Below, piece after piece: positions 1 to 5,844 of a DNA stretch of 8,744 bases. Both the position numbers and the translations under genes were made by a program. Each line of letters opens with the position of its first letter. The stretch's first letter is position 1. This stretch comes from Candidatus Accumulibacter vicinus. GTDB taxonomy: Bacteria > Pseudomonadota > Gammaproteobacteria > Burkholderiales > Rhodocyclaceae. The stretch spans positions 1 through 8,744 of the forward strand of contig DIME01000120.1 in the NCBI GenBank assembly GCA_002425405.1. Reading direction: 5' to 3'. Under the pieces are notes generated by a model. The model did no database searches and was not told the origin of the DNA. It saw nothing but the letters and a program-made list of their open reading frames with translations.

Positions 1-174
1 CAAGGAGATGACGCGGTAAGGGGGAATACCCTCAATGCTGTTGCAAGGGATCTCTTCCAACAGATACCGCCCGAGATGGATGTCCAAACTGGCGGCATTC
101 ACCGCCTCGGGCCTGGCCCCGACCACGACACCTTGAACCAGCAGGTTCTGGATGCCGCAATGGCTGATCAACAT
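1..174 (-). CDS. dCTP deaminase/dUTPase-family protein, N-terminal part (cut by window edge)
   Basis: Only the first 58 codons are inside the window; the frame is still open at base 1. The segment NAASLDIHLG at about residues 26-35 matches the conserved N-terminal signature of dCTP deaminases and related dUTPases (typically N-x-A-S-x-D-x-x-L-G). These trimeric cytosolic enzymes convert dCTP to dUTP or hydrolyse dUTP, which feeds dTTP synthesis and limits uracil in DNA. The catalytic core lies beyond the window, so deaminase, dUTPase or bifunctional activity cannot be told apart. The ATG is chosen because AGAAAGG lies 8 bases upstream. It overlaps the end of the leucine-zipper gene by 7 bases, which suggests coupled translation as the last visible gene of the replication operon. 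Family assignment is fairly secure, exact function is not. Confidence 0.72.
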   Translation of the reverse strand, partial: MLISHCGIQNLLVQGVVVGARPEAVNAASLDIHLGRYLLEEIPCNSIEGIPPYRVISL

Positions 175-371
175 GTAGCGCACCTTTCTGTCCGCAGATC
201 GCGGATTGCTTGATGGTGGGTATCCTGTGACAGGGTGTTCCCCTGTTGCCTGCGAAGGATTCGTGTTTCCTCCTTCAACGCTTCCAGGCAGGCCCGTAAA
301 GAAGCCACTTCTTCCTTGAGTTCCGCCACTTGTTGGCGCAAACCCGCTATCTCAGGGGTTCTGGAGTCCAC
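168..371 (-). CDS. small leucine-zipper (coiled-coil) protein
   Basis: A 67-residue protein starting with GTG directly after the stop codon of the AlpA-like gene (TAAGTG), with AAGGAG 6 bases upstream of the GTG. Residues about 8-42 form five uninterrupted heptads: the first positions are I, V, V, L, T and the fourth positions are all L, flanked by E, K and R. Valine or isoleucine at 'a' with leucine at 'd' is the pattern of a parallel two-stranded coiled coil, so a homodimer, or pairing with a partner carrying a similar helix, is likely. The C-terminal 25 residues are polar and end in two cysteines (C-A-T-C). There is no recognisable DNA-binding domain; a basic stretch (RILRRQQ) follows the zipper. 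I do not recognise a family. The gene is tightly packed between the AlpA-like and dCTP deaminase-like genes. Confidence 0.75.
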   Translation of the reverse strand: MDSRTPEIAGLRQQVAELKEEVASLRACLEALKEETRILRRQQGNTLSQDTHHQAIRDLRTERCATC

Positions 372-560
372 TTACTTCTCCTTCCTGGAATCAAGCCACC
401 GGAGAACCTCTTCCCGGTCCCAAAACCGGCGGCTGGCGATTCGTCGGGCGGTAGGGAAGTCCCGCTGGCGGGTGATGCGCTCGATGACGTGTCGCCGGCT
501 GAAAAACGGCAGCATGTTTGCCACCTCATCCGAAGTGATGTAATCAGGGCGCTTTGCCAT
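372..560 (-). CDS. AlpA/excisionase-like winged-helix DNA-binding protein
   Basis: A 62-residue protein with the layout of AlpA-type and phage excisionase-type regulators (MerR-like HTH_17 superfamily). YITSDEVANMLP forms the first helices, SRRHVIERITRQRDFP the recognition helix and wing turn, and RRFWDREEVLRWLDSR the typical C-terminal strand and helix (W...EV..WL). Such proteins bind DNA as small winged-helix domains and act in excision, as transcription activators or as phage regulators. No integrase is visible nearby, so a role in excision cannot be claimed. The ATG has GGAGGAG just upstream and overlaps the 3' end of the 128-residue gene by 17 bases. The next gene begins immediately after its stop. 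Family confidence is good, cellular role unknown. Confidence 0.8.
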   Translation of the reverse strand: MAKRPDYITSDEVANMLPFFSRRHVIERITRQRDFPTARRIASRRFWDREEVLRWLDSRKEK

Positions 561-930
561 GTTTCTCCTCCAGGAAGATCACCGCACCGGCGAGGTAGTT
601 GATCGCCCCCAGCAGTTCCTTGACGGCCACCTCGGTGGGCAGCCGCTGGGACTCCTGGGCCTTCTTGATGGCTTGGTAGAGGAGGCCCACGTGACTTCCA
701 AGGAGGCGGCTAATGCTCAACATCGGCTGTTCTTCGAAGGGGAGACTCTGGCCGTGACGAACGGCGCCTTTACCTATTGCTGCCTGTCTCCAGGCCCGAT
801 CGAGAACGCTGCTCAGATTGAAATAGTCGTCTTGTCTGAGAGGGTCTTGTCTGAGAGCGCTCGGCGGGCTCCATCCGGCCTTCGGCAGTTCCCGCACGCC
901 TTCAGGCTCCAAAGGGGAGGGGTTGTTCAT
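544..930 (-). CDS. uncharacterised phage protein, 128 aa
   Basis: The start is taken at ATG 930, whose first base is the last base of the polymerase stop codon (TGATG), with AAAGGA 6 bases upstream. A longer in-frame version starting at 996 would run inside the polymerase gene and is not needed. The first 35 residues are proline-rich and look disordered; they include a five-residue duplication (LRQDP LRQDD) made by a 15-bp tandem repeat. The C-terminal two thirds look helical: a short R-H-G...F-E-E-Q-P motif around residues 58-70 is followed by helices rich in alanine and leucine (LLGSHVGLLYQAIKK, ELLGAINYLAGAVIFLEEK). I know of no assigned function. Coupling to the polymerase suggests a part in replication or nucleotide supply, but that is context only. 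Confidence 0.8.
   Translation of the reverse strand: MNNPSPLEPEGVRELPKAGWSPPSALRQDPLRQDDYFNLSSVLDRAWRQAAIGKGAVRHGQSLPFEEQPMLSISRLLGSHVGLLYQAIKKAQESQRLPTEVAVKELLGAINYLAGAVIFLEEKHGKAP
829..858. repeat. 15-bp tandem duplication inside a coding region
   Basis: Two adjacent 15-base units, GTCTTGTCTGAGAGG at 829-843 and GTCTTGTCTGAGAGC at 844-858 on the plus strand, differ only in the last base. The unit is a multiple of three and duplicates the peptide LRQDP/LRQDD in the 128-residue protein without breaking the frame. This looks like a recent slippage event in a disordered linker. Confidence 0.85.
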
Positions 931-2900
931 CACGCATCCTTTCGATAGAAGGGCGACGTGAATCCGTCGCCGGTGAGGGGTAATCCGGGAGCCCAAAGAA
1001 TGGGTTGGGCAAAGATTGCTTCGGCACGCCGCAACTCCGCTTCGGCGATGTCTTCGGGGACCTCCAGGATCACCTCGTCATGCACGTGCCCGACGATCGT
1101 GAATCCCGCGGCGTCGAGCCTGGTCATCGCGACGGCGAGACAATCTCGGGCAACGGCCTGGGTGTGGTTCTCCAGGAGCTTGCCGGCGTAGGTGGATGTC
1201 CGACTCCACTGCTTGGTTATCGGGTCCTGGCCGTCGTAAGTAACGTTCATGTAGCCGGTGATCTCGGACTTCTCAATCCTCGGCTTGACATAGCAGAGTG
1301 ATCTTCCGGACGGCAGGTCCATGAACAACATGCCGGACTCATACCTGAACACGTACCGGTCGTTGCCGTGTGGGAGGTGATCCCGCAGGCAGCGTTTGGC
1401 ATCGATCTCCATTTGCCTGCCGAACGACAGGATGTTGGGGTTGGCCTCTCGCCAGGCATCCACCAGCGGCTGCAACTCTTCAATGTGCAGTCCCATCTTC
1501 AACGCGCCCATCGTGATGAGCGCGCCCACCCCGCCGTGATAACCGAGGGCGAGTTCGGCAATCTTTCCCTTTTGCCGGAGAGGGCTTTTCTTGCCAATCG
1601 ATTCGATCGGCACCTTGAACATCTCCGCGGCCGACGCCTCGTAAATCTTCCCGTGCCCACAGAACACCTCCATGCGCCAACCTTCGCGCGCCGACCAGGC
1701 CAGTACGCGCGCCTCGATCGCCGAGAAGTCCACCACGGCGAACAGCTTTCCTTTGGGAGCCACGAAGGCCGATCGGATCAGTTGCGAGAGAAGACTCGGG
1801 ATGTCCCCGTACAACAGGGCGAGAGAATCAAGGTCCTGGTCCTTCACCAACCCCCTGGCGAGGGCTAAATCCTCCTGGACCAGTTCGCTCTTCGGCAGGT
1901 TGTGGGCCTGCACGATTCGGCCGGCCCAACGCCCGGTGCGGTTCGCCCCGTAAAACTGGAACAGACCACGAATGCGCCCGTCTGCGCACTGGCTGCGGGT
2001 CATCGCGGCATACTTGCTGACGCTCGATCGAGAGAGCTCCTGCCGGAGCTGCAGTGCCCGTTCCACGGCGTCGTTGTCCGTCACTTTGAGGATCGCCTTG
2101 ACGGACTCCTTGTCCAGCGAGTCCGTCTCGACATCGTGCTCTTCATACAACCAGGTCTTGAGCCGGGCCACCTGTGTCGCCTTGGAGATGCCGGTGAGGG
2201 CCATGAATTCGGCGGTGGCGCGTGCTTTGAGTGTGGCGTCGACGGCGATCGCCGCATCGACCAGATCGCTGTCGATCAGCCACCCGCGGCGGTTGATTTT
2301 CTGGTCGAGGAACCACAGGTTCTGCTCCTCAGCACTCGGCGCCCAGCGGAGCAGTTTCTCCCGTATCGCCATCTCGGTGGTGACATCTTGCGCGCAGTAG
2401 TCCTTGAAGAGTTGCCACCGGCCAAGGTCATGAGCGGGGAAGTTCCGGGTCCTGCCCCCGTTGACCTTTGTCGGTTTGCAGGGGAGGCAGAAGTAGCGAA
2501 TGAGGCTGTACCCGATCCCCATCTTCCGCTTGTCCATCGGCAGCTTGCAGACCTCGGCAACCTGGGCAAGATTTCCAGGCAACCCCAAGGTCAAGGCTAG
2601 AACGCTGGTGCATTGCCACTGCTCTGGTGGCAATGGCCGGCCAAAATGCCGGGACAAACAGGTGATCTCGAAGTTGGCGTTGAACGCTGTCTTGAGAAAA
2701 CCCTCGTCGAATATCGCCTCAACGAGAGCGGGCGGAATGCTTTCACCCTGCGCCAGATCGATGACGGCACGGGGGCCGCCGTCCAGGCTGTACCCGAAGA
2801 GGAGAATCTCGAAGTCGGGATGCTCGGCGTAGGGATAGACGCCGGTCTTTTTCAGGTCCACCGGAGAATAGCTCTCCAGGTCGATGTTCAAGGTGTGCAT
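930..2900 (-). CDS. family A (Pol I-like) phage DNA polymerase with 3'-5' exonuclease domain
   Basis: A 656-residue replicative polymerase of the phage Pol I type. The N-terminal DEDD-type exonuclease shows Exo I D7-x-E9 (IDLES), an Exo II region NANFE with Glu78 where Asp is usual, and Exo III Y168-x3-D172 (YCAQD). The C-terminal polymerase domain has motif A at VVDFSAIEAR (catalytic D391), motif B with R442, K446 and Y454-H in the R-x3-K-x7-Y spacing of Pol I O-helices, and motif C at HVHDE (D608, E609). All residues expected for two-metal DNA synthesis are present. There is no 5'-nuclease domain. The ATG at 2900 is chosen because AAGGAG lies 4 bases upstream and the exonuclease fold begins at once; an open frame extending to 3086 runs through a structured intergenic region. 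Its stop overlaps the next start by one base. It follows the SSB-like gene after a 204-bp gap. Confidence 0.95.
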   Translation of the reverse strand: MHTLNIDLESYSPVDLKKTGVYPYAEHPDFEILLFGYSLDGGPRAVIDLAQGESIPPALVEAIFDEGFLKTAFNANFEITCLSRHFGRPLPPEQWQCTSVLALTLGLPGNLAQVAEVCKLPMDKRKMGIGYSLIRYFCLPCKPTKVNGGRTRNFPAHDLGRWQLFKDYCAQDVTTEMAIREKLLRWAPSAEEQNLWFLDQKINRRGWLIDSDLVDAAIAVDATLKARATAEFMALTGISKATQVARLKTWLYEEHDVETDSLDKESVKAILKVTDNDAVERALQLRQELSRSSVSKYAAMTRSQCADGRIRGLFQFYGANRTGRWAGRIVQAHNLPKSELVQEDLALARGLVKDQDLDSLALLYGDIPSLLSQLIRSAFVAPKGKLFAVVDFSAIEARVLAWSAREGWRMEVFCGHGKIYEASAAEMFKVPIESIGKKSPLRQKGKIAELALGYHGGVGALITMGALKMGLHIEELQPLVDAWREANPNILSFGRQMEIDAKRCLRDHLPHGNDRYVFRYESGMLFMDLPSGRSLCYVKPRIEKSEITGYMNVTYDGQDPITKQWSRTSTYAGKLLENHTQAVARDCLAVAMTRLDAAGFTIVGHVHDEVILEVPEDIAEAELRRAEAIFAQPILWAPGLPLTGDGFTSPFYRKDA

Positions 2901-3005
2901 CGTTCTCCTTATCGGGATGCGCGGCCGGTTTGACAGACCGTGACAGGCGCTCCTTTCTTCTCTTGCCGGGACAAGCCCCCCGGTATGGGGATGCCGCGCA
3001 TGAGT

Positions 3006-3040
3006 CAATACCGAATCAGGCCGGGCTTGATTCGGTATTG
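3006..3040. repeat. perfect 13-bp inverted repeat between SSB-like and polymerase genes
   Basis: Arms CAATACCGAATCA (3006-3018) and TGATTCGGTATTG (3028-3040) are exact reverse complements around a 9-base loop, GGCCGGGCT. In minus-strand RNA this is a long stable hairpin in the 204-base polymerase leader. It is not followed by a U-tract, so it is not a classic terminator. A weak TTGACT hexamer overlaps its outer edge (minus strand), but no good -10 box follows. It could be an RNA processing or protein-binding element, or a DNA site. Confidence 0.85.
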
Positions 3041-3065
3041 GCCCGCTGTTTTGGGCGAGGTGGCC

Positions 3066-3097
3066 AGAGGAAGCCTCCCTGGCCAAAACAGGGAGGC
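3066..3097 (-). terminator. terminator-like hairpin after the SSB-like gene
   Basis: On the minus strand, 8 bases after the DUF2815 stop codon, GCCTCCCTG and CAGGGAGGC form a 9-bp GC-rich stem with a 7-base loop, followed by TTCCTCT. The pyrimidine tail is weak, so termination is likely partial. The 3' arm can also pair differently: GGCCAG within the loop/3' arm can pair with CTGGCC just downstream (3061-3066). Two mutually exclusive hairpins are therefore possible, as in attenuators. Confidence 0.5.
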
Positions 3098-3104
3098 AGG
3101 AGGT

Positions 3105-3683
3105 TCAGGCCAGAAAATCTTCTTCGACTTCGTCGAATTCCTTGGCAACGGTTTCGGGGTCGGCCGACGTGCCGAACGGCTCGTCCTTGCGGGTGAATTG
3201 AATCGCCCGGAGACTGGTGCTGACGCCCTTCTTTCCCTCGAACTCGTAGCCGTAGAACGAGAGCTTGACGTTGCCCCAGTCACCGGAGACCCAATCCTTG
3301 GCCTCCAGGACGGGCTTGCGCTTGCCGTCTATCAGCACCGGCGGGTACTCCTCGGCCGACCGGGTGGAGATGTAGAAATAACCGGGGTGCTTGGGCTCCC
3401 CGTCGTTGTCGGTCTCGACATCCCCGTCGAGGAGGCAGGGCTCGAACTTCTTCGGGATCTCCTTGAACTTGGCCTTGAGCGCCGACTCGACAACTTCCCG
3501 GAGTTCCTTCAAGGTGGTCAGGGGGTCCAAGCAGTAAGCATTAGGCGTCTTGGGAATCAGCAACGTGGCTGAGAACTCGATGGCCTTGCGCAAGGTGTTC
3601 AGGCGGGGCTTGAACACATTCAGGTACGACAGCCGCACGTTGGGGACGATGACGAGTGTCCCCTCCTCGTTCAGTTTCTTCAT
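3105..3683 (-). CDS. DUF2815 single-stranded DNA-binding-like protein
   Basis: A 192-residue protein matching the phage DUF2815 family, by my recognition of its pattern (the N-terminal VRLSYLNVFKP segment, the long beta-rich core, and a late segment KLSFYGYEFEGKKGVSTSLRA). This family is usually described as an SSB-like or T7 gp2.5-like ssDNA-binding protein. It would coat the unwound template strand and recruit replication partners. The C-terminus is strongly acidic with a near-terminal aromatic residue (EFDEVEEDFLA), like the recruiting tails of SSB and gp2.5. ATG 3683 overlaps the stop of the nuclease gene (ATGA), with GAGG and GGAAG purine stretches upstream. It lies between the nuclease and the polymerase, as in other phage DUF2800-DUF2815-polymerase clusters. 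Family confidence is high; the biochemical role is inferred from the family. Confidence 0.88.
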   Translation of the reverse strand: MKKLNEEGTLVIVPNVRLSYLNVFKPRLNTLRKAIEFSATLLIPKTPNAYCLDPLTTLKELREVVESALKAKFKEIPKKFEPCLLDGDVETDNDGEPKHPGYFYISTRSAEEYPPVLIDGKRKPVLEAKDWVSGDWGNVKLSFYGYEFEGKKGVSTSLRAIQFTRKDEPFGTSADPETVAKEFDEVEEDFLA

Positions 3684-4861
3684 TCTTCCACTTCCTCAGT
3701 GATGTCAAATCCAGAAGCCTGGTCGGCTTCCACTTCCGGCCGCTTATCGTTGGCAGCCACCAGGGTGAGTGAGCCGGGGGGCTTCTCGACGAAAGGTTCG
3801 AGCAGTTCGGTGAACTTCTTCTTCGTGATCAGCCGCTCCATTTCAGTGATGCCGAGCAACTGGCGCTCGACGGGGGGTTGGTAGATCGCTTCGCCAGGGA
3901 AGCCGGCGGCGATCAAGGCCTTTGCTGCCGCCTGGGGGTCCTTGTAGCGTCGGTTTGACCGACCACGGACGAGTTTCCAGCCGGCGAACTTGCGCCCGTT
4001 GCAGGCGGCTTTCAGGGCGTAAGCTTTGACATCGTTGGCCCACTTGATGAGTGGGTCCAATTTGGCGTACAGCCGGGAGATGTCTTCATCGCTCAGGAGG
4101 TGTGGCAGCTTGAACTCTTGCTGCGCGAGGTCCAGGTTGGCTTCGGCACGCGCCCGGCATTGCCCTTTGGCCTTACAAAAACGACAGTGGTCACCCGGAT
4201 TGAATTCGCCATCCCCTGCCCATGCCGCCCTTGCGATAAGGGCGATACTGTCTGCCCATGCCCTCAAATCCTCGAGGGAGATGTCCCAACTCTCCGGCTC
4301 CGGGGATAGTCGGGGCTGGTGAATGGTCAGCCTGATGGTGTGGATGTCGTACAGCAGACCGGTTTCTTCCAGCGCACCGAAGCCGTACAGCTTGGCCTGG
4401 GGGTTCTCCACCGGCGAAACCACTATCCCCTTCCCAAACTTGAGATCGATGACCTCAAGAATGCCATCGCACACAATGACCAAGTCCCCGGTACCGAAGC
4501 CCTCGGGTACCACACGGCTGTAGTCCAGCCGTTGTTCCAGAAAAATCTCGGCGTCTCGGTTGATGCGGCGCGCGTGCTCGATCTTTTGGATCGCCGATTG
4601 AACGTAGAGGTGGACTGCAGCTTTGAAATCCTCGGTCACCCGCGAGTCAGCCCGGAAAGCCGTCCAAGCCTCTGTGTAGGCCGTCGCAGATATTCTGAAT
4701 AGGTACTTCTGGAGTTCGACCTTGGCCATTTCGTGGGCCAGGGTGCCCTCCTCGGCATAGGGGGATGCCGTCTCGGGAAGGCTCTCTTCCAGTCTTGCCG
4801 AGGGCGGGCACGCTAGCCAGCGGCTGGCACTGCTGGCGCTCAGAATCGCGTGTTCGTTCAC
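3680..4861 (-). CDS. DUF2800 Cas4/RecB-like PD-(D/E)XK nuclease with Fe-S cluster motif
   Basis: A 393-residue protein with the motif order of Cas4/AddB-type nucleases. C18 (RWLACPPS) lies near the N-terminus, followed by E38-G-T-x2-H43, then the nuclease core GTGD (D126), VIDLKFGKG (D139-x-K141) and Q155-x3-Y159. A C-terminal cluster C226-x2-C229-x5-C235 completes the four cysteines that hold a 4Fe-4S cluster in this group. All catalytic and cluster residues appear present, so an active DNA exonuclease or recombination nuclease is likely. The remaining 150 C-terminal residues include ERLITKKKFTELL and an acidic end. The start is GTG at 4861, overlapping the upstream gene's stop (GTGA) with GAGG 8 bases before; its own stop overlaps the SSB-like start. 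Translational coupling on both sides points to one replication or recombination complex. Confidence 0.9.
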   Translation of the reverse strand: MNEHAILSASSASRWLACPPSARLEESLPETASPYAEEGTLAHEMAKVELQKYLFRISATAYTEAWTAFRADSRVTEDFKAAVHLYVQSAIQKIEHARRINRDAEIFLEQRLDYSRVVPEGFGTGDLVIVCDGILEVIDLKFGKGIVVSPVENPQAKLYGFGALEETGLLYDIHTIRLTIHQPRLSPEPESWDISLEDLRAWADSIALIARAAWAGDGEFNPGDHCRFCKAKGQCRARAEANLDLAQQEFKLPHLLSDEDISRLYAKLDPLIKWANDVKAYALKAACNGRKFAGWKLVRGRSNRRYKDPQAAAKALIAAGFPGEAIYQPPVERQLLGITEMERLITKKKFTELLEPFVEKPPGSLTLVAANDKRPEVEADQASGFDITEEVEE

Positions 4862-5283
4862 TGTTTGGCCTCTTCGAGCACGGCACTGTAGTGCTCCTCC
4901 TTGAGCGCAGATACGCTCGCGGCACCGTACTTGGCCAGTAGCGCGATCGCTTTCTCCCGGTTGGTCTTGACCAGAGCGGCCAGGGCCGCGCGGACTTCGA
5001 CCACCGTCGGCTTCTTGTCAGAAGGGGAGGCATTCGTCGCAGAACCAGCGGTTTCCTGGCTGGAATAGGGCAGGGTATTCGTACTTGGCGGGGGCGCCAC
5101 AGACGAAACAGACTTTCCCGGCGCCTCGGCAGTGCTGGCCGGCGCCTCTTCCTTCTTCGCGGCAGGAGTCTTACGGGCCGCACGGGTGATCGTGTTCTCG
5201 GCAGCGAAGGCAGCGGCCAGATTATTGATCGCGGCAAGCAAATCGGGGCTCGCGGCCAGATTGACATTAACATCGAACTGCAT
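4858..5283 (-). CDS. small phage protein of the 'Rrp5-like' annotated type, 141 aa
   Basis: The start ATG has GGAG 7 bases upstream. The N-terminus (MQFDVNVNLAASPDLLAAI) is a short amphipathic segment. Residues about 35-90 are a low-complexity Ala/Pro/Ser/Lys linker, probably disordered. The last 50 residues form a compact helical domain (VEVRAALAALVKTNREKAI, LLAKYGAASVSAL, EEHYSAVLEEAK). This tripartite pattern, directly upstream of a DUF2800 nuclease, is seen in phage proteins that databases often mislabel 'rRNA biogenesis protein rrp5'. Its real function is unknown. A helical tail joined by a flexible linker would fit a replication or recombination adaptor, but that is inference. Its stop overlaps the nuclease GTG start. 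A strong terminator hairpin sits only 13 bases upstream of its start codon. Confidence 0.85.
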   Translation of the reverse strand: MQFDVNVNLAASPDLLAAINNLAAAFAAENTITRAARKTPAAKKEEAPASTAEAPGKSVSSVAPPPSTNTLPYSSQETAGSATNASPSDKKPTVVEVRAALAALVKTNREKAIALLAKYGAASVSALKEEHYSAVLEEAKQ

Positions 5284-5296
5284 TTTGTTTCTCCAG

Positions 5297-5318
5297 AAAA
5301 ATGGGGCGCGAACGCCCC
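5297..5318 (-). terminator. strong intrinsic terminator with UUCG loop, abutting a ribosome-binding site
   Basis: Read on the minus strand, GGGGCG-TTCG-CGCCCC (5318-5303) forms a perfect 6-bp GC stem capped by the very stable UUCG tetraloop, followed by ATTTTT (5302-5297). This is a textbook rho-independent terminator. The SD site GGAG (5294-5291) and the ATG at 5283 follow at once, so there is no room for a promoter between terminator and gene. Confidence 0.85.
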
Positions 5319-5382
5319 GATGTTGTAAAGCTGAGTCCCGCGGGCCATTAACCCGTCAGGTGGTTACATGGAAAAGCAAGGT

Positions 5383-5419
5383 AGGTTCCCGAACTTTAGG
5401 TACGACGGTTCAGGAACCG
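5383..5419. promoter_or_regulatory. pair of GTTC/GAAC dyads, possible tandem operators
   Basis: Two dyads lie in the 154-bp gap upstream of the 141-residue gene. CGGTTC-AG-GAACCG at 5406-5419 is perfect with 6-bp arms. GTTC-CC-GAAC at 5385-5394, within 5383-5396, has 4-bp perfect arms and a matching outer A/T pair. Their centres are 23 bp apart, about two helical turns. That spacing and the shared half-site suit a cooperatively binding dimeric regulator. I found no convincing promoter next to them, so an RNA structure remains possible. Confidence 0.45.
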
Positions 5420-5437
5420 GCACGGGGGGCTTTCTCA

Positions 5438-5644
5438 TCAATCTTTCCTTTCTGCCACAAGAGTGCAGAACACCGGGCCTTGGGGGGTCTCAACATGTCC
5501 TGATCGAATACAGTCACCAAGGGAAGGCACCGTAGGCTCGGGATCTGGCCAGACACTCAGAATCGCCCACAAGATGACCCCCCATGAACTCAGAACGATC
5601 AACAAACCGGGGAGAAATGCTCCACTGTCCGAGCTATTCTTCAT
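5438..5644 (-). CDS. small single-pass membrane protein, 68 aa
   Basis: The start ATG at 5644 lies inside the end of the upstream 50-residue gene (11-base overlap), so its translation is probably coupled; GAGAG lies just upstream. Residues about 10-32 (FLPGLLIVLSSWGVILWAIL and the following SVW) form one clear hydrophobic membrane segment. A proline-rich hinge (PDPEPTVP) and a polar tail containing C45 and C60 follow. If the tail faces the periplasm the two cysteines could form a disulfide. There is no lipobox and no clear signal-peptidase site, so it is more likely an anchored inner-membrane protein than a secreted one. I do not recognise a family. Superinfection exclusion and host membrane interference are common roles for small phage membrane proteins, but nothing here proves either. 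Confidence 0.72.
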   Translation of the reverse strand: MKNSSDSGAFLPGLLIVLSSWGVILWAILSVWPDPEPTVPSLGDCIRSGHVETPQGPVFCTLVAERKD

Positions 5645-5786
5645 CGTTACTCTCTGTTACTGGAGCGGGGACATCAACCGGAGTAGCGCCTCCACGAGAC
5701 GCACGGAGAATCTCCAGCGCCTGGGCTAGGGGGATTTTCTCAACGCGAGCGCCATCCTGCCCCTCAGAAATGTCAAAAATATCCAT
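5634..5786 (-). CDS. short uncharacterised acidic protein, 50 aa
   Basis: This open frame runs from ATG 5786 to TAG 5634. AAGGA lies 5 bases before the start, directly after the hairpin that ends the clamp-like gene. The protein begins MDIFDISEGQDGARVEKIPL, continues with a short helix (AQALEILRASR), and ends in a Pro/Val-rich acidic tail (ESNDEE). It is soluble and acidic, with no recognised domain. Support comes from the SD site, the fit between hairpin and next gene, and the 11-base overlap with the membrane-protein start. It may serve partly to couple translation to that gene. Confidence 0.68.
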   Translation of the reverse strand: MDIFDISEGQDGARVEKIPLAQALEILRASRGGATPVDVPAPVTESNDEE

Positions 5787-5800
5787 GTCAATCCTTCACA

Positions 5801-5832
5801 AGAAGAAACCCCGTTGGTGAGGGCGGGGTTTC
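5801..5832 (-). terminator. terminator-like hairpin after the clamp-like gene
   Basis: On the minus strand GAAACCCCG (5832-5824) and CGGGGTTTC (5813-5805) form a perfect 9-bp stem with a 10-base loop, followed by TTCTT. It begins 9 bases after the stop codon. The U-tract is interrupted, so it may only partly terminate. The 5' arm belongs to a 23-bp repeat also found at the hairpin before the clamp-like gene. Confidence 0.6.
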
Positions 5833-5844
5833 GGGGGTTGATTA
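5822..5844. repeat. 23-bp direct repeat, copy 1 (3' end of clamp-like gene)
   Basis: The plus-strand 23-mer ends in TTA, the complement of the clamp-like gene's TAA stop. It matches 6518-6540 at 20 of 23 positions (differences at 5834, 5836 and 5843). It holds the hairpin arm GGCGGGGTTTC and the stop codon. The two copies are 696 bp apart and frame exactly one gene with its hairpin and ribosome-binding site. Confidence 0.85.

Noticed and set aside
931..996. 150-residue version of the 128-residue gene starting at 996
   Set aside because: It lies inside the polymerase coding region; ATG 930 overlaps the polymerase stop and has AAAGGA.
1368..2600. Long plus-strand frames opposite the polymerase gene
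   Set aside because: They are antisense to a polymerase with all motifs intact and have no recognisable domain; this is typical of GC-rich codon bias.
2909..3001. 30-residue minus-strand frame ending at the polymerase SD site
   Set aside because: No SD site for its ATG, very short, composition not protein-like; the gap is better explained by RNA structure.
2901..3086. Upstream extension of the DNA polymerase frame to 3086 (62 extra residues)
   Set aside because: The extension reads through the inverted repeats, has no family similarity and no SD site, while ATG 2900 has AAGGAG and begins the exonuclease domain.
4647..5348. 233-residue minus-strand frame
   Set aside because: It overlaps both the 141-residue gene and the DUF2800 gene in another frame, is very rich in Arg/Pro/Ser and crosses the terminator: a high-GC shadow.
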